A DNA stretch of 44,681 bases from Candidatus Kaiserbacteria bacterium RIFCSPHIGHO2_01_FULL_53_31 (GTDB lineage: Bacteria > Patescibacteriota > Minisyncoccia > Phycocordibacterales > Phycocordibacteraceae): the NCBI GenBank assembly GCA_001781095.1, contig MFKU01000011.1, positions 25,669 through 70,349 on the forward strand, given 5' to 3'. The notes under the pieces are model-generated. The model saw nothing but the letters and a program-made list of their open reading frames with translations. It ran no database searches and had not been told where the DNA came from. Each line of letters opens with the position of its first letter. The stretch's first letter is position 1. Of this stretch, positions 22,069 through 29,960 are shown in pieces. A program made the position numbers and the translations under genes.

Positions 22069-22887
22069 ATGCGAGCCAAAAGGCAATTCGGCAAACATAT
22101 CAAACACGCAAAAAGGCGTGAACCTTTACGGGGCAAACCCGCGAGTGGAGGGAAGATTTATATATACGGGAAGCATGCGCTTACCGAGGCTATTCAGAAT
22201 ACGCCGCAGGTCATTCGCAAAGTATTTCTCGCACGCGACCTGCATGACACTGAATTGAGGACGCTTCTCACAAAGCACAATATCCCTACCGCCGAACTAG
22301 CGACCGGCAAGGGCAAAGAACTCGTGGGGAGGGACACCGCGCACCAGGGCGTCATCGCGACGATGGATCCTGCTTCCCTGCTTATGTCGCTCGATGATTT
22401 TCTTAAGACCTTGGACACAAGTCGGAATCCTGCGGTGGCAGTCCTTGGTGAAGTCCAGGACCCTCACAATGTTGGCGCCATTATCCGCTCGGCCGCTGGC
22501 TTTGGCCTCTCCGGCGTGCTTATTCCAGAACACAATCAGGCAGGCGTCACCGGCGCGGTTGTGAAGAGTTCTGCCGGAATGGCCTTCCGCATCCCGCTCG
22601 TCTCAATCAGCAATGTGAACCACGCATTGCAGGTGCTGAAACAGCACGGATTCTGGATTTACGGACTCGCGATGCACGGTACCACATCGCTCGGCACCGA
22701 GACATTCAACGCGCCGAGTGCGTTTGTTGTCGGGAACGAGGGCACAGGCGTCCGGGAAAAGACGCTTGAGACATGCGACGTTACGCTCTCTATCCCGATG
22801 CACAAGCGCACAGAATCATTGAATGCAGCTGTCTCTGGAGCGATCGTCTTCTACGAATGGTCGCGAAAACACCCGGAGGCGCTATGA
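22069..22887 (+). CDS. rlmB: TrmH-family 23S rRNA 2'-O-methyltransferase (RlmB-like)
   Basis: The product is 272 residues. A basic N-terminus (MRAKRQFGKHIKHAKRREPL) leads into IYIYGKHALTEAI, the RlmB substrate-binding domain. The SpoU catalytic motifs are GEVQDPHNVGAIIRSAAGFG, FVVGNEGTGVRE and LSIPMHKRTESLNAAVSGAI, which form the knotted SAM site. RlmB methylates G2251 in the peptidyl-transferase P-loop; the exact target here is inferred. The ATG lies 1 nt after the tRNA-Val discriminator base, so its mRNA probably arises by tRNA 3' processing or starts inside the tRNA gene. Next-gene overlap ATGA. Confidence 0.88.
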   Translation: MRAKRQFGKHIKHAKRREPLRGKPASGGKIYIYGKHALTEAIQNTPQVIRKVFLARDLHDTELRTLLTKHNIPTAELATGKGKELVGRDTAHQGVIATMDPASLLMSLDDFLKTLDTSRNPAVAVLGEVQDPHNVGAIIRSAAGFGLSGVLIPEHNQAGVTGAVVKSSAGMAFRIPLVSISNVNHALQVLKQHGFWIYGLAMHGTTSLGTETFNAPSAFVVGNEGTGVREKTLETCDVTLSIPMHKRTESLNAAVSGAIVFYEWSRKHPEAL

Positions 22888-23819
22888 TGAAAAACGACGA
22901 ACATCTTGTCGCGCTCCCGTGGAGCTCTTACGAGTTGCTTGACTCGGGCGACAACATGAAACTCGAACGCTTCGGCGACATACTCCTCGCGCGACCCGAA
23001 ACGCAAGCCATTTGGAAGAAACAGCGACCGGAACTCTGGGACGATGCACACGCCACTTTTGCTCCGCCAGCTGGCGGACCGGACAAGAAAGGCCTGCCTG
23101 CCGATAGGCAGGGCCGATGGAATATAAAAAAATCTGTACCGGAGTCATGGGAACTTTCATGGAACGATGCGCATTTCAACGCGCGCCTCACGAGTTTCAA
23201 ACATACCGGTATCTTTCCCGAGCAGGCACCGAATTGGGTTTGGATTAAGGATCACGTTAAGGACATCGGAAGTCCCACATCAGATGTGGGACTTCCGATG
23301 TCCTACATTCCAAACGTGCTCAACCTCTTCGGCTATACGGGTATCGCGAGCATTGTCGCCGCACAAGCTGGGGCGCATGTCACGCATGTCGATGCATCGA
23401 AGCAGTCGCTCGATTGGGCGCACGAGAATGCACGACTTTCAAAAATATCAGAAGATGCTATTCGCTGGATACCGGATGATGCGTTCGCGTTCGTTAAGCG
23501 CGAGGTCCGGCGGGACGCAAAATACGATGGCATCATTCTCGACCCGCCGGCATTCGGTCGCGGCGCAAAGGGCGAAGTGTGGAAAATCGAAGAGGACCTT
23601 CCAAAATTGCTCAATACTCTTAAAAAATTATTATCGGAAGCGCCGGGCTCATTCTTCCTCGTAAACGGCTACGCCGCGGGCTACGCCCCACGCTCTTTTA
23701 CGCAGGCAGTCGAGAGCGCCTTTGGTCCGACAGACGGAGAGTCGGGAGAATTGCATATTAAGGAGTCTTCCTCAGAGCGTGTTATTCCCGCCGGCATCTA
23801 CGTGCGTTTTATGCGGTAA
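22884..23819 (+). CDS. Class I SAM methyltransferase (RlmI/K-like C-terminal type)
   Basis: The product is 311 residues. I chose the ATG in the ATGATG cluster, preceded by GGAGG and overlapping the rlmB stop. Motif I is NLFGYTGIASIVAAQAGA, with the acidic strand-2 end in THVDASKQSLDWA; the catalytic block is DGIILDPPAFGRG, typical of the RlmI/YccW methyltransferase family (PF10672-like) acting on rRNA bases. The usual N-terminal PUA domain is replaced by about 100 unplaced residues. Two palindromic clusters lie in-frame in the coding sequence (23064-23115 and 23261-23303), encoding segments without clear homology. Confidence 0.8.
   Translation: MMKNDEHLVALPWSSYELLDSGDNMKLERFGDILLARPETQAIWKKQRPELWDDAHATFAPPAGGPDKKGLPADRQGRWNIKKSVPESWELSWNDAHFNARLTSFKHTGIFPEQAPNWVWIKDHVKDIGSPTSDVGLPMSYIPNVLNLFGYTGIASIVAAQAGAHVTHVDASKQSLDWAHENARLSKISEDAIRWIPDDAFAFVKREVRRDAKYDGIILDPPAFGRGAKGEVWKIEEDLPKLLNTLKKLLSEAPGSFFLVNGYAAGYAPRSFTQAVESAFGPTDGESGELHIKESSSERVIPAGIYVRFMR
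23064..23115. repeat. In-frame palindromic cluster in a methyltransferase gene
   Basis: CCGCCAGCTGGCGG (23064-23077) is a perfect 14-nt palindrome. GGCCTGCCT (23091-23099) and AGGCAGGGCC (23106-23115) form a second stem with loop GCCGAT and one extra G. Both are translated, giving PPAGG and GLPADRQG. Conceptual peptides of this kind recur in candidate-phyla proteins (recalled, not checked here). Confidence 0.55.
23261..23303. repeat. 43-nt near-perfect palindrome inside a coding sequence
   Basis: A 21-nt arm at 23261-23281 (begins GGACATCGGAAG, ends CCACATC) and its exact complement at 23283-23303 flank the single base A at 23282. The frame stays open through it and encodes the DIGSPTSDVGLPMS region of the methyltransferase, just upstream of motif I. 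Confidence 0.85.
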
Positions 23820-23823
23820 AGGG

Positions 23824-23829
23824 TAGACT
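23824..23829 (+). promoter_or_regulatory. Possible -10 box (TAGACT) for the DHH gene
   Basis: TAGACT ends 7 nt before ATG at 23837. No Shine-Dalgarno (AAGTCA precedes the start), consistent with the leaderless pattern. Confidence 0.35.
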
Positions 23830-23836
23830 GAAGTCA

Positions 23837-24700
23837 ATGCATTCTAAAGAAATAGCGGTCTTATACCACGCGAGCTGCCCGGACGGTTCAGGAGGTGCGT
23901 ATGCGGCGTGGAAGAAATTCGGCGATAGTGCAGAGTACATTCCTGTCAAACATAATCGTCCAATCCCCACCAATCTTGAAGGAAAGGATTTGTATTTTAT
24001 CGATTTCTGCTATCCGCAGAGCGTTATGAACGCAATCGCGGACAAAGCGAAGTCCATCACGGTTCTCGACCACCATGAGGGCGTGCGCGACGTTGCGACG
24101 AGATTTCCAGGTGTTTTCGATCCTTCTCATTCAGGCGCGATTATCGCGTGGAATTACTTTCATGCGACAACGCCAGTACCGACATTCCTAACGTACGTCG
24201 AGGATGGTGACCTCTACCAGTTCGCATTGCCTCATTCACGCGAAATACTTGCGTATACGTATACGTTCCCACTAAGCTCATTTGAACACTGGGAGACATT
24301 GGTACGCGAAATGGACGATCCCTCGCAACACGAGCGCATTATTGCGACGGGAACGCTCTTTGCTCAATATCACAAGCACATAGTCGACACGGGGATTCTT
24401 CATGCTGAGCTTGTGCGATTTGAAGGATATGAATGCTATCTGGCGAGCTCCTTTGGGGAATTTATAAGCGATACGGGGCATACTCTCGCGCTTGAAAAAC
24501 CGCCACTCGCGCTCATTATTTCTGCGGACGCGACCGGCCTCCGAGTATCGCTCCGAAGTGATGGGAGTGTTGACGTGTCCGCACTGGCTCGGAAATATGG
24601 CGGGAATGGCCACCCGGCCGCAGCTGGATTTAGAATCCCGTTTGGTACGGCAGTTCCATGGGAACCCGTCGAGAAAAAAGATGAAAATCCTCGCGATTGA
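23837..24700 (+). CDS. DHH-family phosphoesterase
   Basis: The product is 287 residues. The DHH domain carries HASCPDGSGGAYA (11-23), FIDFCYP (Asp56) and the name-giving LDHHEGV (Asp78-His79-His80), all Mn-binding positions. The DHHA1 domain ends with KYGGNGHPAAAGFRI. Relatives include NrnA oligoribonucleases, cyclic-dinucleotide phosphodiesterases and pyrophosphatases; the substrate cannot be assigned here. Its last 20 nt overlap tsaD. Confidence 0.85.
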   Translation: MHSKEIAVLYHASCPDGSGGAYAAWKKFGDSAEYIPVKHNRPIPTNLEGKDLYFIDFCYPQSVMNAIADKAKSITVLDHHEGVRDVATRFPGVFDPSHSGAIIAWNYFHATTPVPTFLTYVEDGDLYQFALPHSREILAYTYTFPLSSFEHWETLVREMDDPSQHERIIATGTLFAQYHKHIVDTGILHAELVRFEGYECYLASSFGEFISDTGHTLALEKPPLALIISADATGLRVSLRSDGSVDVSALARKYGGNGHPAAAGFRIPFGTAVPWEPVEKKDENPRD

Positions 24701-25880
24701 GACCAGCTGCGACGAGACCGCGATAGCGATACTAGAGTGTGCGCGCAATGAGAATCGTGCTGAGTTCACGATTCTCGGCAATACGCTACTCTCGCAGATA
24801 GAGATTCACAAACAATACGGCGGCGTCTTCCCTGCGCTTGCGAAGCGCGAGCATGCAAAGAATCTTGTGCCGATTCTCGAAGCAGCACTCGAGGAGGCGG
24901 AGTTACTGTGTGAAGACAAGCAGGAGATTCCCGACGAAATGCGCGCCAGGATTTCTGAGCTCTTGGCGCGAGAAACCGGCCTCGCTGCAGCGTTTCTTGA
25001 ATTCCTCGGTGAATGCGAACCGCCGATGATAGATGCAATAGCGGTCACATCTGGACCCGGACTCGAACCTGCTCTCTGGGTCGGCATTAACTTCGCCAAA
25101 GCGCTCGCGCTTCTTTGGAATAAGCCCCTCGTTGCCGTGAACCATATGGAAGGGCACATTATGGCTGCGCTCGCCCCGCAACAAGACGGTCCATTGGTAA
25201 TCGAGGACGTCGCAATGCCTGTGCTCGCGCTCCTTATCTCCGGTGGACACACTGAGCTTGTGCTCATGAAAGACTGGCTCACGTATGAACTCATCGGGCA
25301 GACGCGTGATGATGCTGTGGGCGAGGCCTTTGACAAGGTCGCGCGCATGCTCGAACTCCCGTACCCGGGCGGTCCCGAAATTTCGCGTCTCGCCGAATCA
25401 GTAAGGTCGAACCTTAATTCAGATTCCCAAGGTTCGACCTTAGAATTCAAGCTTCCGAGACCGATGATTCACGACGCGAACTGCGACTTTTCATTTGCAG
25501 GACTAAAGACGGCTGTGCTCAACCTCTTAAAAAAATACCCATCTATCACCGAGGAGCAGAAAATGCTTGTTGCCCACGAATTCGAAAACGCCGTCGCTGA
25601 CGTGCTCTGGAAGAAGACATCGCGCGCGCTCGAAGAGACGGGTGCGCAGACGCTGGTCATTGGCGGCGGCGTCTCGGCAAATACCCAAATTCGTCGCGTT
25701 TTCACAGCTCAAATCGCTGCTGATGGTGAACATCCTCACGTATCTCTACGTATCCCCGCTGCATCTCTCACGACGGATAACGCTATCATGATCGGACTAG
25801 CAGGGTACTTCCGTGCACTCCGAAAGGAATTTGCCGATCCAGTCACAATCAAAGCGAACGGAAACCTCCATTTGTCATAG
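24681..25880 (+). CDS. tsaD: tRNA threonylcarbamoyladenosine transferase TsaD
   Basis: The product is 399 residues; I chose MKILAIETSCDETAIAIL because the longer frame lies inside the DHH gene. TsaD transfers threonylcarbamoyl to A37 of ANN-decoding tRNAs. The metal-binding His155 and His159 are in VNHMEGHIMAA; ISGGHTELV and the later VIGGGVSANTQIR are ASKHA nucleotide motifs. It is about 60 residues longer than E. coli TsaD (337): residues 75-115 form a Glu-rich insert before IDAIAVTSGPGL, and residues 241-254 are encoded by an inverted repeat (25402-25442). The C-terminus is LHLS. Confidence 0.92.
   Translation: MKILAIETSCDETAIAILECARNENRAEFTILGNTLLSQIEIHKQYGGVFPALAKREHAKNLVPILEAALEEAELLCEDKQEIPDEMRARISELLARETGLAAAFLEFLGECEPPMIDAIAVTSGPGLEPALWVGINFAKALALLWNKPLVAVNHMEGHIMAALAPQQDGPLVIEDVAMPVLALLISGGHTELVLMKDWLTYELIGQTRDDAVGEAFDKVARMLELPYPGGPEISRLAESVRSNLNSDSQGSTLEFKLPRPMIHDANCDFSFAGLKTAVLNLLKKYPSITEEQKMLVAHEFENAVADVLWKKTSRALEETGAQTLVIGGGVSANTQIRRVFTAQIAADGEHPHVSLRIPAASLTTDNAIMIGLAGYFRALRKEFADPVTIKANGNLHLS
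25402..25442. repeat. In-frame inverted repeat in tsaD (family also at 31419)
   Basis: Arms at 25402-25415 and 25429-25442 (core AAGGTCGAACCTT and AAGGTTCGACCTT) pair perfectly over 14 bp around loop AATTCAGATTCCC. The frame stays open. A related copy with the same loop type lies at 31419-31456. Confidence 0.85.
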
Positions 25881-25905
25881 GAATGCGTCAAAGTTGGTGT
25901 GGTGG

Positions 25906-25911
25906 TATATT
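25906..25911 (+). promoter_or_regulatory. -10 box (TATATT) for valS
   Basis: TATATT ends 9 nt before the valS ATG (TTGTAGGCA between). No Shine-Dalgarno, so a leaderless or near-leaderless start is predicted. Confidence 0.45.
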
Positions 25912-25920
25912 TTGTAGGCA

Positions 25921-28086
25921 ATGCCGGAGAAATTCTTGAAACCTTTTGATCCCTCGGCCACCGAGGGACGCATCTACGCTGAGTGGGAGAAGAGCGGCTA
26001 TTTCAACCCTGATAATCTTCCGGAAGGCTCAAACAAGCAGCCATTCACGATAATGATGCCACCGCCGAACGCGACCGGCGTCCTCCATATGGGCCACGCG
26101 CTCGGTCTTACCATTCAGGATATTCTGATCCGCTACAAGCGCATGTGCGGATTCGCTACGCTCTGGCTCCCCGGAACCGATCATGCCGCCATTGCCACAC
26201 AATCAAAAGTAGAAAAAGAAATTTCAAAAAAAGAAGGGAAGAGCCGCCACGACCTCGGACGCGATGAGTTACTGAAGCGCATTGACGCATTTGTCGCGGA
26301 AAGTCGTTCGACTATAGAGAAGCAGATTCGCGTGCTGGGAGCATCCTGCGACTGGTCACGGGAAGCGTTCACGCTCGATGATACGCGCAATCGTGCGGTA
26401 AATACCCTTTTTAAGCATATGTACGATGCGGGGCTCATATATCGCGGCAATCGCATAGTGAATTGGGATCCGAAGGGCCAGACGACGATCTCTGATGATG
26501 AAATTGTGTACGAAGAACGTCCGGCGAAGCTCTATACCTTCCGCTATAGCAAAGACTTCCCCATCCCTATCGCGACGACGCGACCCGAGACCAAGGTGGG
26601 AGATGTTGCGGTTGCTGTGCATCCCGATGATGCACGGTACCAATCATATGTTGGAAAAGAATTTGATGCGGTCTTCTGCGACGTTCCAATCCACATAAAA
26701 ATCGTGGCTGACAAGGAGGTGGACCCGGCCTTCGGGACGGGCGCGGTGGGCCTCACTCCTGCCCATAGCCACATCGACTGGGACATTGCCGAGCGACACG
26801 CGCTCACACACGAGGTCATGGTGATCAACGAGTATGCAAAGATGACCGTTTCAGGCTGCCTCGAGGGGAAAAAGACCACTGATGCTCGCGAAATAGTTGT
26901 CGAGTGGCTCACGAACGAAGGATTGCTCGAAAAAACAAAAGACATTCAGCAAAACGTCGCGACAGCCGAACGTACGGGTGGCGTCATTGAACCCTTACCG
27001 AAACTGCAGTGGTTCGTCGAAGTGAATAAAGAGATACTGGGCCGCAACAAGACGCTGAAGGAGATGATGCTTGATCCAGTGAGATCTGGATCAATCGCAA
27101 TGATGCCCGAACACTTCGAGAAGACATACGTCCACTGGATCGAAAATCTGCGCGATTGGTGTATCAGTCGGCAAATATGGTACGGGCATCGCGTGCCCGT
27201 CTGGTACAAGGGGGAGGAAATTGTGGTCGGTGCTGCACCTGCTGACGAGGGATGGACGCAGGACGAAGATACACTCGACACATGGTTCTCCTCCGGGTCG
27301 TGGACGTTCTCCACGCTTGGCTGGCCGGACAATACCGCTGATCTAGAGCGCTTCCACCCTACGGACGTTCTCGTCACGGCGTATGAACTCATCTTCTTCT
27401 GGATTGCTCGCATGATTCTCATGACCGAGTTTGCACTGAACACTATCCCTTTCCGAACTGTGTACTTCACCGGCATCATTCGTGACGCTAAGGGCCAGAA
27501 ATTTTCGAAATCGCTCGGCAACGGCGCTGATCCGATCGATATCGTCGAAAAGTTTGGCGCGGACGCCGCACGCATGACACTCGTGGTCGGTAACACACCT
27601 GGCACTGACATGCGCCTCAGCGACGACAAGATAAAGGGCTATAAACATTTCGCGAATAAGCTCTGGAACATTGCGAGGTTTGTTTTGGCGAATGCGAACG
27701 AGGAGAAAAATGGTAATAAGACTTGGCCTAGCGGCCCGGAGCGCGACCATCTTTCGCCTCGCGAGCATGAGCTATTGACTGAATGCGACGCGCTCACGCA
27801 AGACGTTACTAAGGACCTCGAAGAATACCGTATCTATCTCGCGGCCGATAAGCTCTATCACTACGCGTGGCACGAGCTCGCCGATAAAATCCTGGAAGAG
27901 TCAAAGCCTATTTTGAGTGGGTCCGACGCGCCTGCAAAGGCGTCGCGACAGGCGCTCTTGCTCACACTGTTTGACCGCACACTCCGACTCCTCCATCCCT
28001 TCATGCCATTTGTGACGGAGGAGATATACCAATCCATGCCGACGAGAGATTCGGAATTTCTGATGATCGCGAAGTGGCCGGAGTGA
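25921..28086 (+). CDS. valS: Valyl-tRNA synthetase
   Basis: The product is 721 residues. Class Ia enzyme with the HIGH-type motif PPPNATGVLHMGHAL (47-61) and KMSKS-type motif KFSKSLGN near 527. The CP1 editing domain is present (ATTRPETKVGDVAVAVHP, later GTGAVGLTPAHSHIDWD), which clears mischarged Thr. WCISRQIWYGHRVPVWY and DTLDTWFSSGSWTFSTLGW match ValRS. The anticodon-binding domain ends at FMPFVTEEIYQ, and the C-terminal coiled-coil arm of E. coli ValRS (951 residues) is absent. tRNA-Val (GAC) lies at 21995. Confidence 0.95.
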   Translation: MPEKFLKPFDPSATEGRIYAEWEKSGYFNPDNLPEGSNKQPFTIMMPPPNATGVLHMGHALGLTIQDILIRYKRMCGFATLWLPGTDHAAIATQSKVEKEISKKEGKSRHDLGRDELLKRIDAFVAESRSTIEKQIRVLGASCDWSREAFTLDDTRNRAVNTLFKHMYDAGLIYRGNRIVNWDPKGQTTISDDEIVYEERPAKLYTFRYSKDFPIPIATTRPETKVGDVAVAVHPDDARYQSYVGKEFDAVFCDVPIHIKIVADKEVDPAFGTGAVGLTPAHSHIDWDIAERHALTHEVMVINEYAKMTVSGCLEGKKTTDAREIVVEWLTNEGLLEKTKDIQQNVATAERTGGVIEPLPKLQWFVEVNKEILGRNKTLKEMMLDPVRSGSIAMMPEHFEKTYVHWIENLRDWCISRQIWYGHRVPVWYKGEEIVVGAAPADEGWTQDEDTLDTWFSSGSWTFSTLGWPDNTADLERFHPTDVLVTAYELIFFWIARMILMTEFALNTIPFRTVYFTGIIRDAKGQKFSKSLGNGADPIDIVEKFGADAARMTLVVGNTPGTDMRLSDDKIKGYKHFANKLWNIARFVLANANEEKNGNKTWPSGPERDHLSPREHELLTECDALTQDVTKDLEEYRIYLAADKLYHYAWHELADKILEESKPILSGSDAPAKASRQALLLTLFDRTLRLLHPFMPFVTEEIYQSMPTRDSEFLMIAKWPE

Positions 28087-28104
28087 GCCAGCGATGCGGC
28101 CTGC

Positions 28105-28110
28105 TACAAT
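28105..28110 (+). promoter_or_regulatory. -10 box (TACAAT) for prsW-hsp20
   Basis: TACAAT ends 6 nt before ATG at 28117. It is one of the clearest leaderless arrangements in the window. An ATG at 28113 is in another frame. Confidence 0.5.
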
Positions 28111-28116
28111 ACATGC

Positions 28117-28860
28117 ATGACCGCGACGACGCTCGGCTATGCATTTCTCGGAGGACTTCTGCCCTCCCTTATTTGGCTTTATTTCTTACTCAGAGAGGAT
28201 GCGCGGCATCCAGAACCGAAGCTCCTCGTCTCCTTCGCTTTCGTGACAGGCATGATTGCGGTGCCGCTCGCGCTCCCGCTTGAACAATGGGCCTGCACGC
28301 GCCTCGCTATCGATCCGTTCCTCGCCTGCGCTCTCCAGGCCCGCGGGCTCGATACGATCATTAGCTGGGCGCTCATCGAAGAAGTTCTGAAATACATCAT
28401 GGCGGCGGCGTTCATCCTCTGGCGTCGTGCCGTCGACGAGACGCCGGATTACGTCATCTACATGATTACCGTCGCCCTCGGCTTTGCATCAGCGGAAAAC
28501 ATGCTATTCCTTGTCGCACCGCTCTCGGAGGGTCAACTCGCCATGAGCGTCTTCACCGGCGATTTGCGTTTCTTGGGCTCCACGCTGCTGCACGTTATCG
28601 CCTCGGCGGCGATCGGTCTTGCGTTCGCATTCTCGGCAAAATTCCGTCCGCTGGCACGTGCTATCGCCGCTGCACTCGGAGTTATACTTGCCATCACGTT
28701 GCATACTGCGTTCAACATGCTTATTATCAAGCAGGGTACTTCGACTGCGCTTGTCGCATTCTTTCTCGTATGGATGGTGGCGGTTATCTTCTTTGCCGCA
28801 TTTGAAGTACTAAAATATTTCCAGTATCGCAATTTTCCTAACAACACTTACTCACAATGA
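28117..28860 (+). CDS. prsW: PrsW-family intramembrane protease
   Basis: The product is 247 residues with about seven or eight TM helices. The PrsW/CPBP-type motifs are ALIEEVLKYIM (the EExxK block), GFASAENMLF and LHTAFNMLI, which supply the catalytic Glu and His residues in the membrane. Known PrsW proteins cleave anti-sigma factors in response to envelope stress; the client here is unknown. It overlaps the hsp20 start by 4 nt, so a stress-linked operon is plausible. Confidence 0.82.
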   Translation: MTATTLGYAFLGGLLPSLIWLYFLLREDARHPEPKLLVSFAFVTGMIAVPLALPLEQWACTRLAIDPFLACALQARGLDTIISWALIEEVLKYIMAAAFILWRRAVDETPDYVIYMITVALGFASAENMLFLVAPLSEGQLAMSVFTGDLRFLGSTLLHVIASAAIGLAFAFSAKFRPLARAIAAALGVILAITLHTAFNMLIIKQGTSTALVAFFLVWMVAVIFFAAFEVLKYFQYRNFPNNTYSQ

Positions 28861-29369
28861 ATATGAAACTTTCGTTTTTCGATCGTCTTGCCGGTGGCTC
28901 CTCTGCTTCCGACGCCTTTGACTCTTTCGACGAGGAACTCCCGACCGCGACGATACCCGTGCGTAAGGGAGAACGCGAACACGCGATCGAGGGCGTGCAC
29001 CGGCCGGCACCGCTCGATGACGATGTCTCCTCCGCAGGGGAAGGACAACTCCCCGTCGACGTCCATCAGACAGCGAACGAGATTATCGTTCGCGCCTTTG
29101 TCGCGGGCGTGCGCCCTGACGAACTCAATATTTCTATAAGCCGTGATATGGTCGAGATCGAGGGGTCGCGCATGGAGCGTGGGCAAATCGCCGGCCCTGA
29201 CTATTTCACCCGCGAGCTCTTCTGGGGATCATTTTCTCGGACTATTATGCTGCCACAAGAAGTCGACGTCGACGCCGCCACCGCAGGCGCTAAGGACGGT
29301 CTCTTAACCATCGTTCTCCCCAAGCTCGATAAAAAGCGGCAGACGAAACTGCGTGTCAAAGCGGGCTAG
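28857..29369 (+). CDS. Hsp20/alpha-crystallin small heat-shock protein
   Basis: The product is 170 residues. An N-terminal variable arm of about 55 residues precedes the alpha-crystallin domain from QLPVDVHQTANEIIVRAFVAG to GLLTIVLPKL, which keeps the strand pattern and the DGLL.I.LPK signature. ATP-independent holdase that forms oligomers. ATG overlaps the prsW stop (ATGA); a second ATG two codons downstream is the alternative start. Confidence 0.9.
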   Translation: MNMKLSFFDRLAGGSSASDAFDSFDEELPTATIPVRKGEREHAIEGVHRPAPLDDDVSSAGEGQLPVDVHQTANEIIVRAFVAGVRPDELNISISRDMVEIEGSRMERGQIAGPDYFTRELFWGSFSRTIMLPQEVDVDAATAGAKDGLLTIVLPKLDKKRQTKLRVKAG

Positions 29370-29402
29370 CGTGCTGCGCACTGCGTAGCTTTAGCGAAGC
29401 AG

Positions 29403-29475
29403 TGCTTGGACCCGGGCTCGAACCGGGGACCCCTTCCTCTTCAGGGAAGTGCTCTACCAACTGAGCTATCCAAGC
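29403..29475 (-). tRNA. tRNA-Phe (GAA)
   Basis: Acceptor GCTTGGA/TCCAAGC, D-arm GCTC..GAGC, anticodon stem CTTCC/GGAAG with loop CTGAAGA (anticodon GAA), T-arm CCCGG TTCGAGC CCGGG, discriminator A. CCA not encoded. A GCACTGC/GCAGTGC hairpin lies between hsp20 and its 3' end. Confidence 0.93.
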
Positions 29476-29485
29476 AAAGAGCTGG

Positions 29486-29773
29486 CTATTGTTGCCCAGC
29501 TTTGTAAGAGTTTATCAGCTTTTGTATGTCGACGGAAGTCGGAAGGCCGAAGAGGTTTGAAGTCGTCGTCGTGGACGCCGCAGAGAACTTGGATACGATG
29601 GGGTACAGATATTGCTGATACAGATAGAGAGGCAGGAGCAGAACGATAGTCCAGATAATTATTCTGGCAAAAAAACTGGCCCACTGATACCGCCGTATCG
29701 CACGCAACATCCGATGATTATCTTTCGAAAGCGCGTGTATCTCCTCGAGCTGCCGTTTAATCTCTGGATCCAT
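29486..29773 (-). CDS. Small single-TM protein, candidate-phyla type
   Basis: The product is 95 residues. A cytoplasmic helix with heptad-like spacing (DPEIKRQLEEIHALSKDNHR) precedes one TM (about 35-57) and a short external tail. This layout is frequent in Parcubacteria and uncharacterised. TAGAAT lies 9 nt before ATG with no Shine-Dalgarno. It sits between tRNA-Phe and tRNA-Arg on the same strand. Confidence 0.65.
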   Translation of the reverse strand: MDPEIKRQLEEIHALSKDNHRMLRAIRRYQWASFFARIIIWTIVLLLPLYLYQQYLYPIVSKFSAASTTTTSNLFGLPTSVDIQKLINSYKAGQQ

Positions 29774-29782
29774 GTACTGTGT

Positions 29783-29788
29783 ATTCTA
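29783..29788 (-). promoter_or_regulatory. -10 box (TAGAAT) for the 95-aa membrane protein
   Basis: On the minus strand TAGAAT is followed by ACACAGTAC and ATG. It lies 10 nt past the 3' end of tRNA-Arg, so tRNA transcription could also feed the gene. Confidence 0.45.
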
Positions 29789-29797
29789 GCACCTGTG

Positions 29798-29869
29798 TGC
29801 CCTTGCCAAGAATCGAACTTGGATTTTCGCGTTAGGGGTGCGAAGTTCTATCCGTTGAACTACAAGGGC
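29798..29869 (-). tRNA. tRNA-Arg (CCT), atypical anticodon loop
   Basis: Acceptor GCCCTTG/CAAGGGC, D-arm GTTC AACGGATA GAAC as in tRNA-Arg, anticodon stem TTCGC/GCGAA, T-arm CCAAG TTCGATT CTTGG, discriminator A, no CCA. The loop reads CCCCTAA with an A-C mismatch closing it: anticodon CCT but C instead of the near-universal U33. Identity as Arg is therefore inferred. Confidence 0.8.
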
Positions 29870-29960
29870 GAAGCGAGGTCAAAAGAACGTTAGTAATCTA
29901 ACATTCTTTTGCGCCGAACGAACCTGCGTATCGAGTCTTCGAAGATATAGCGGCTGAAGC

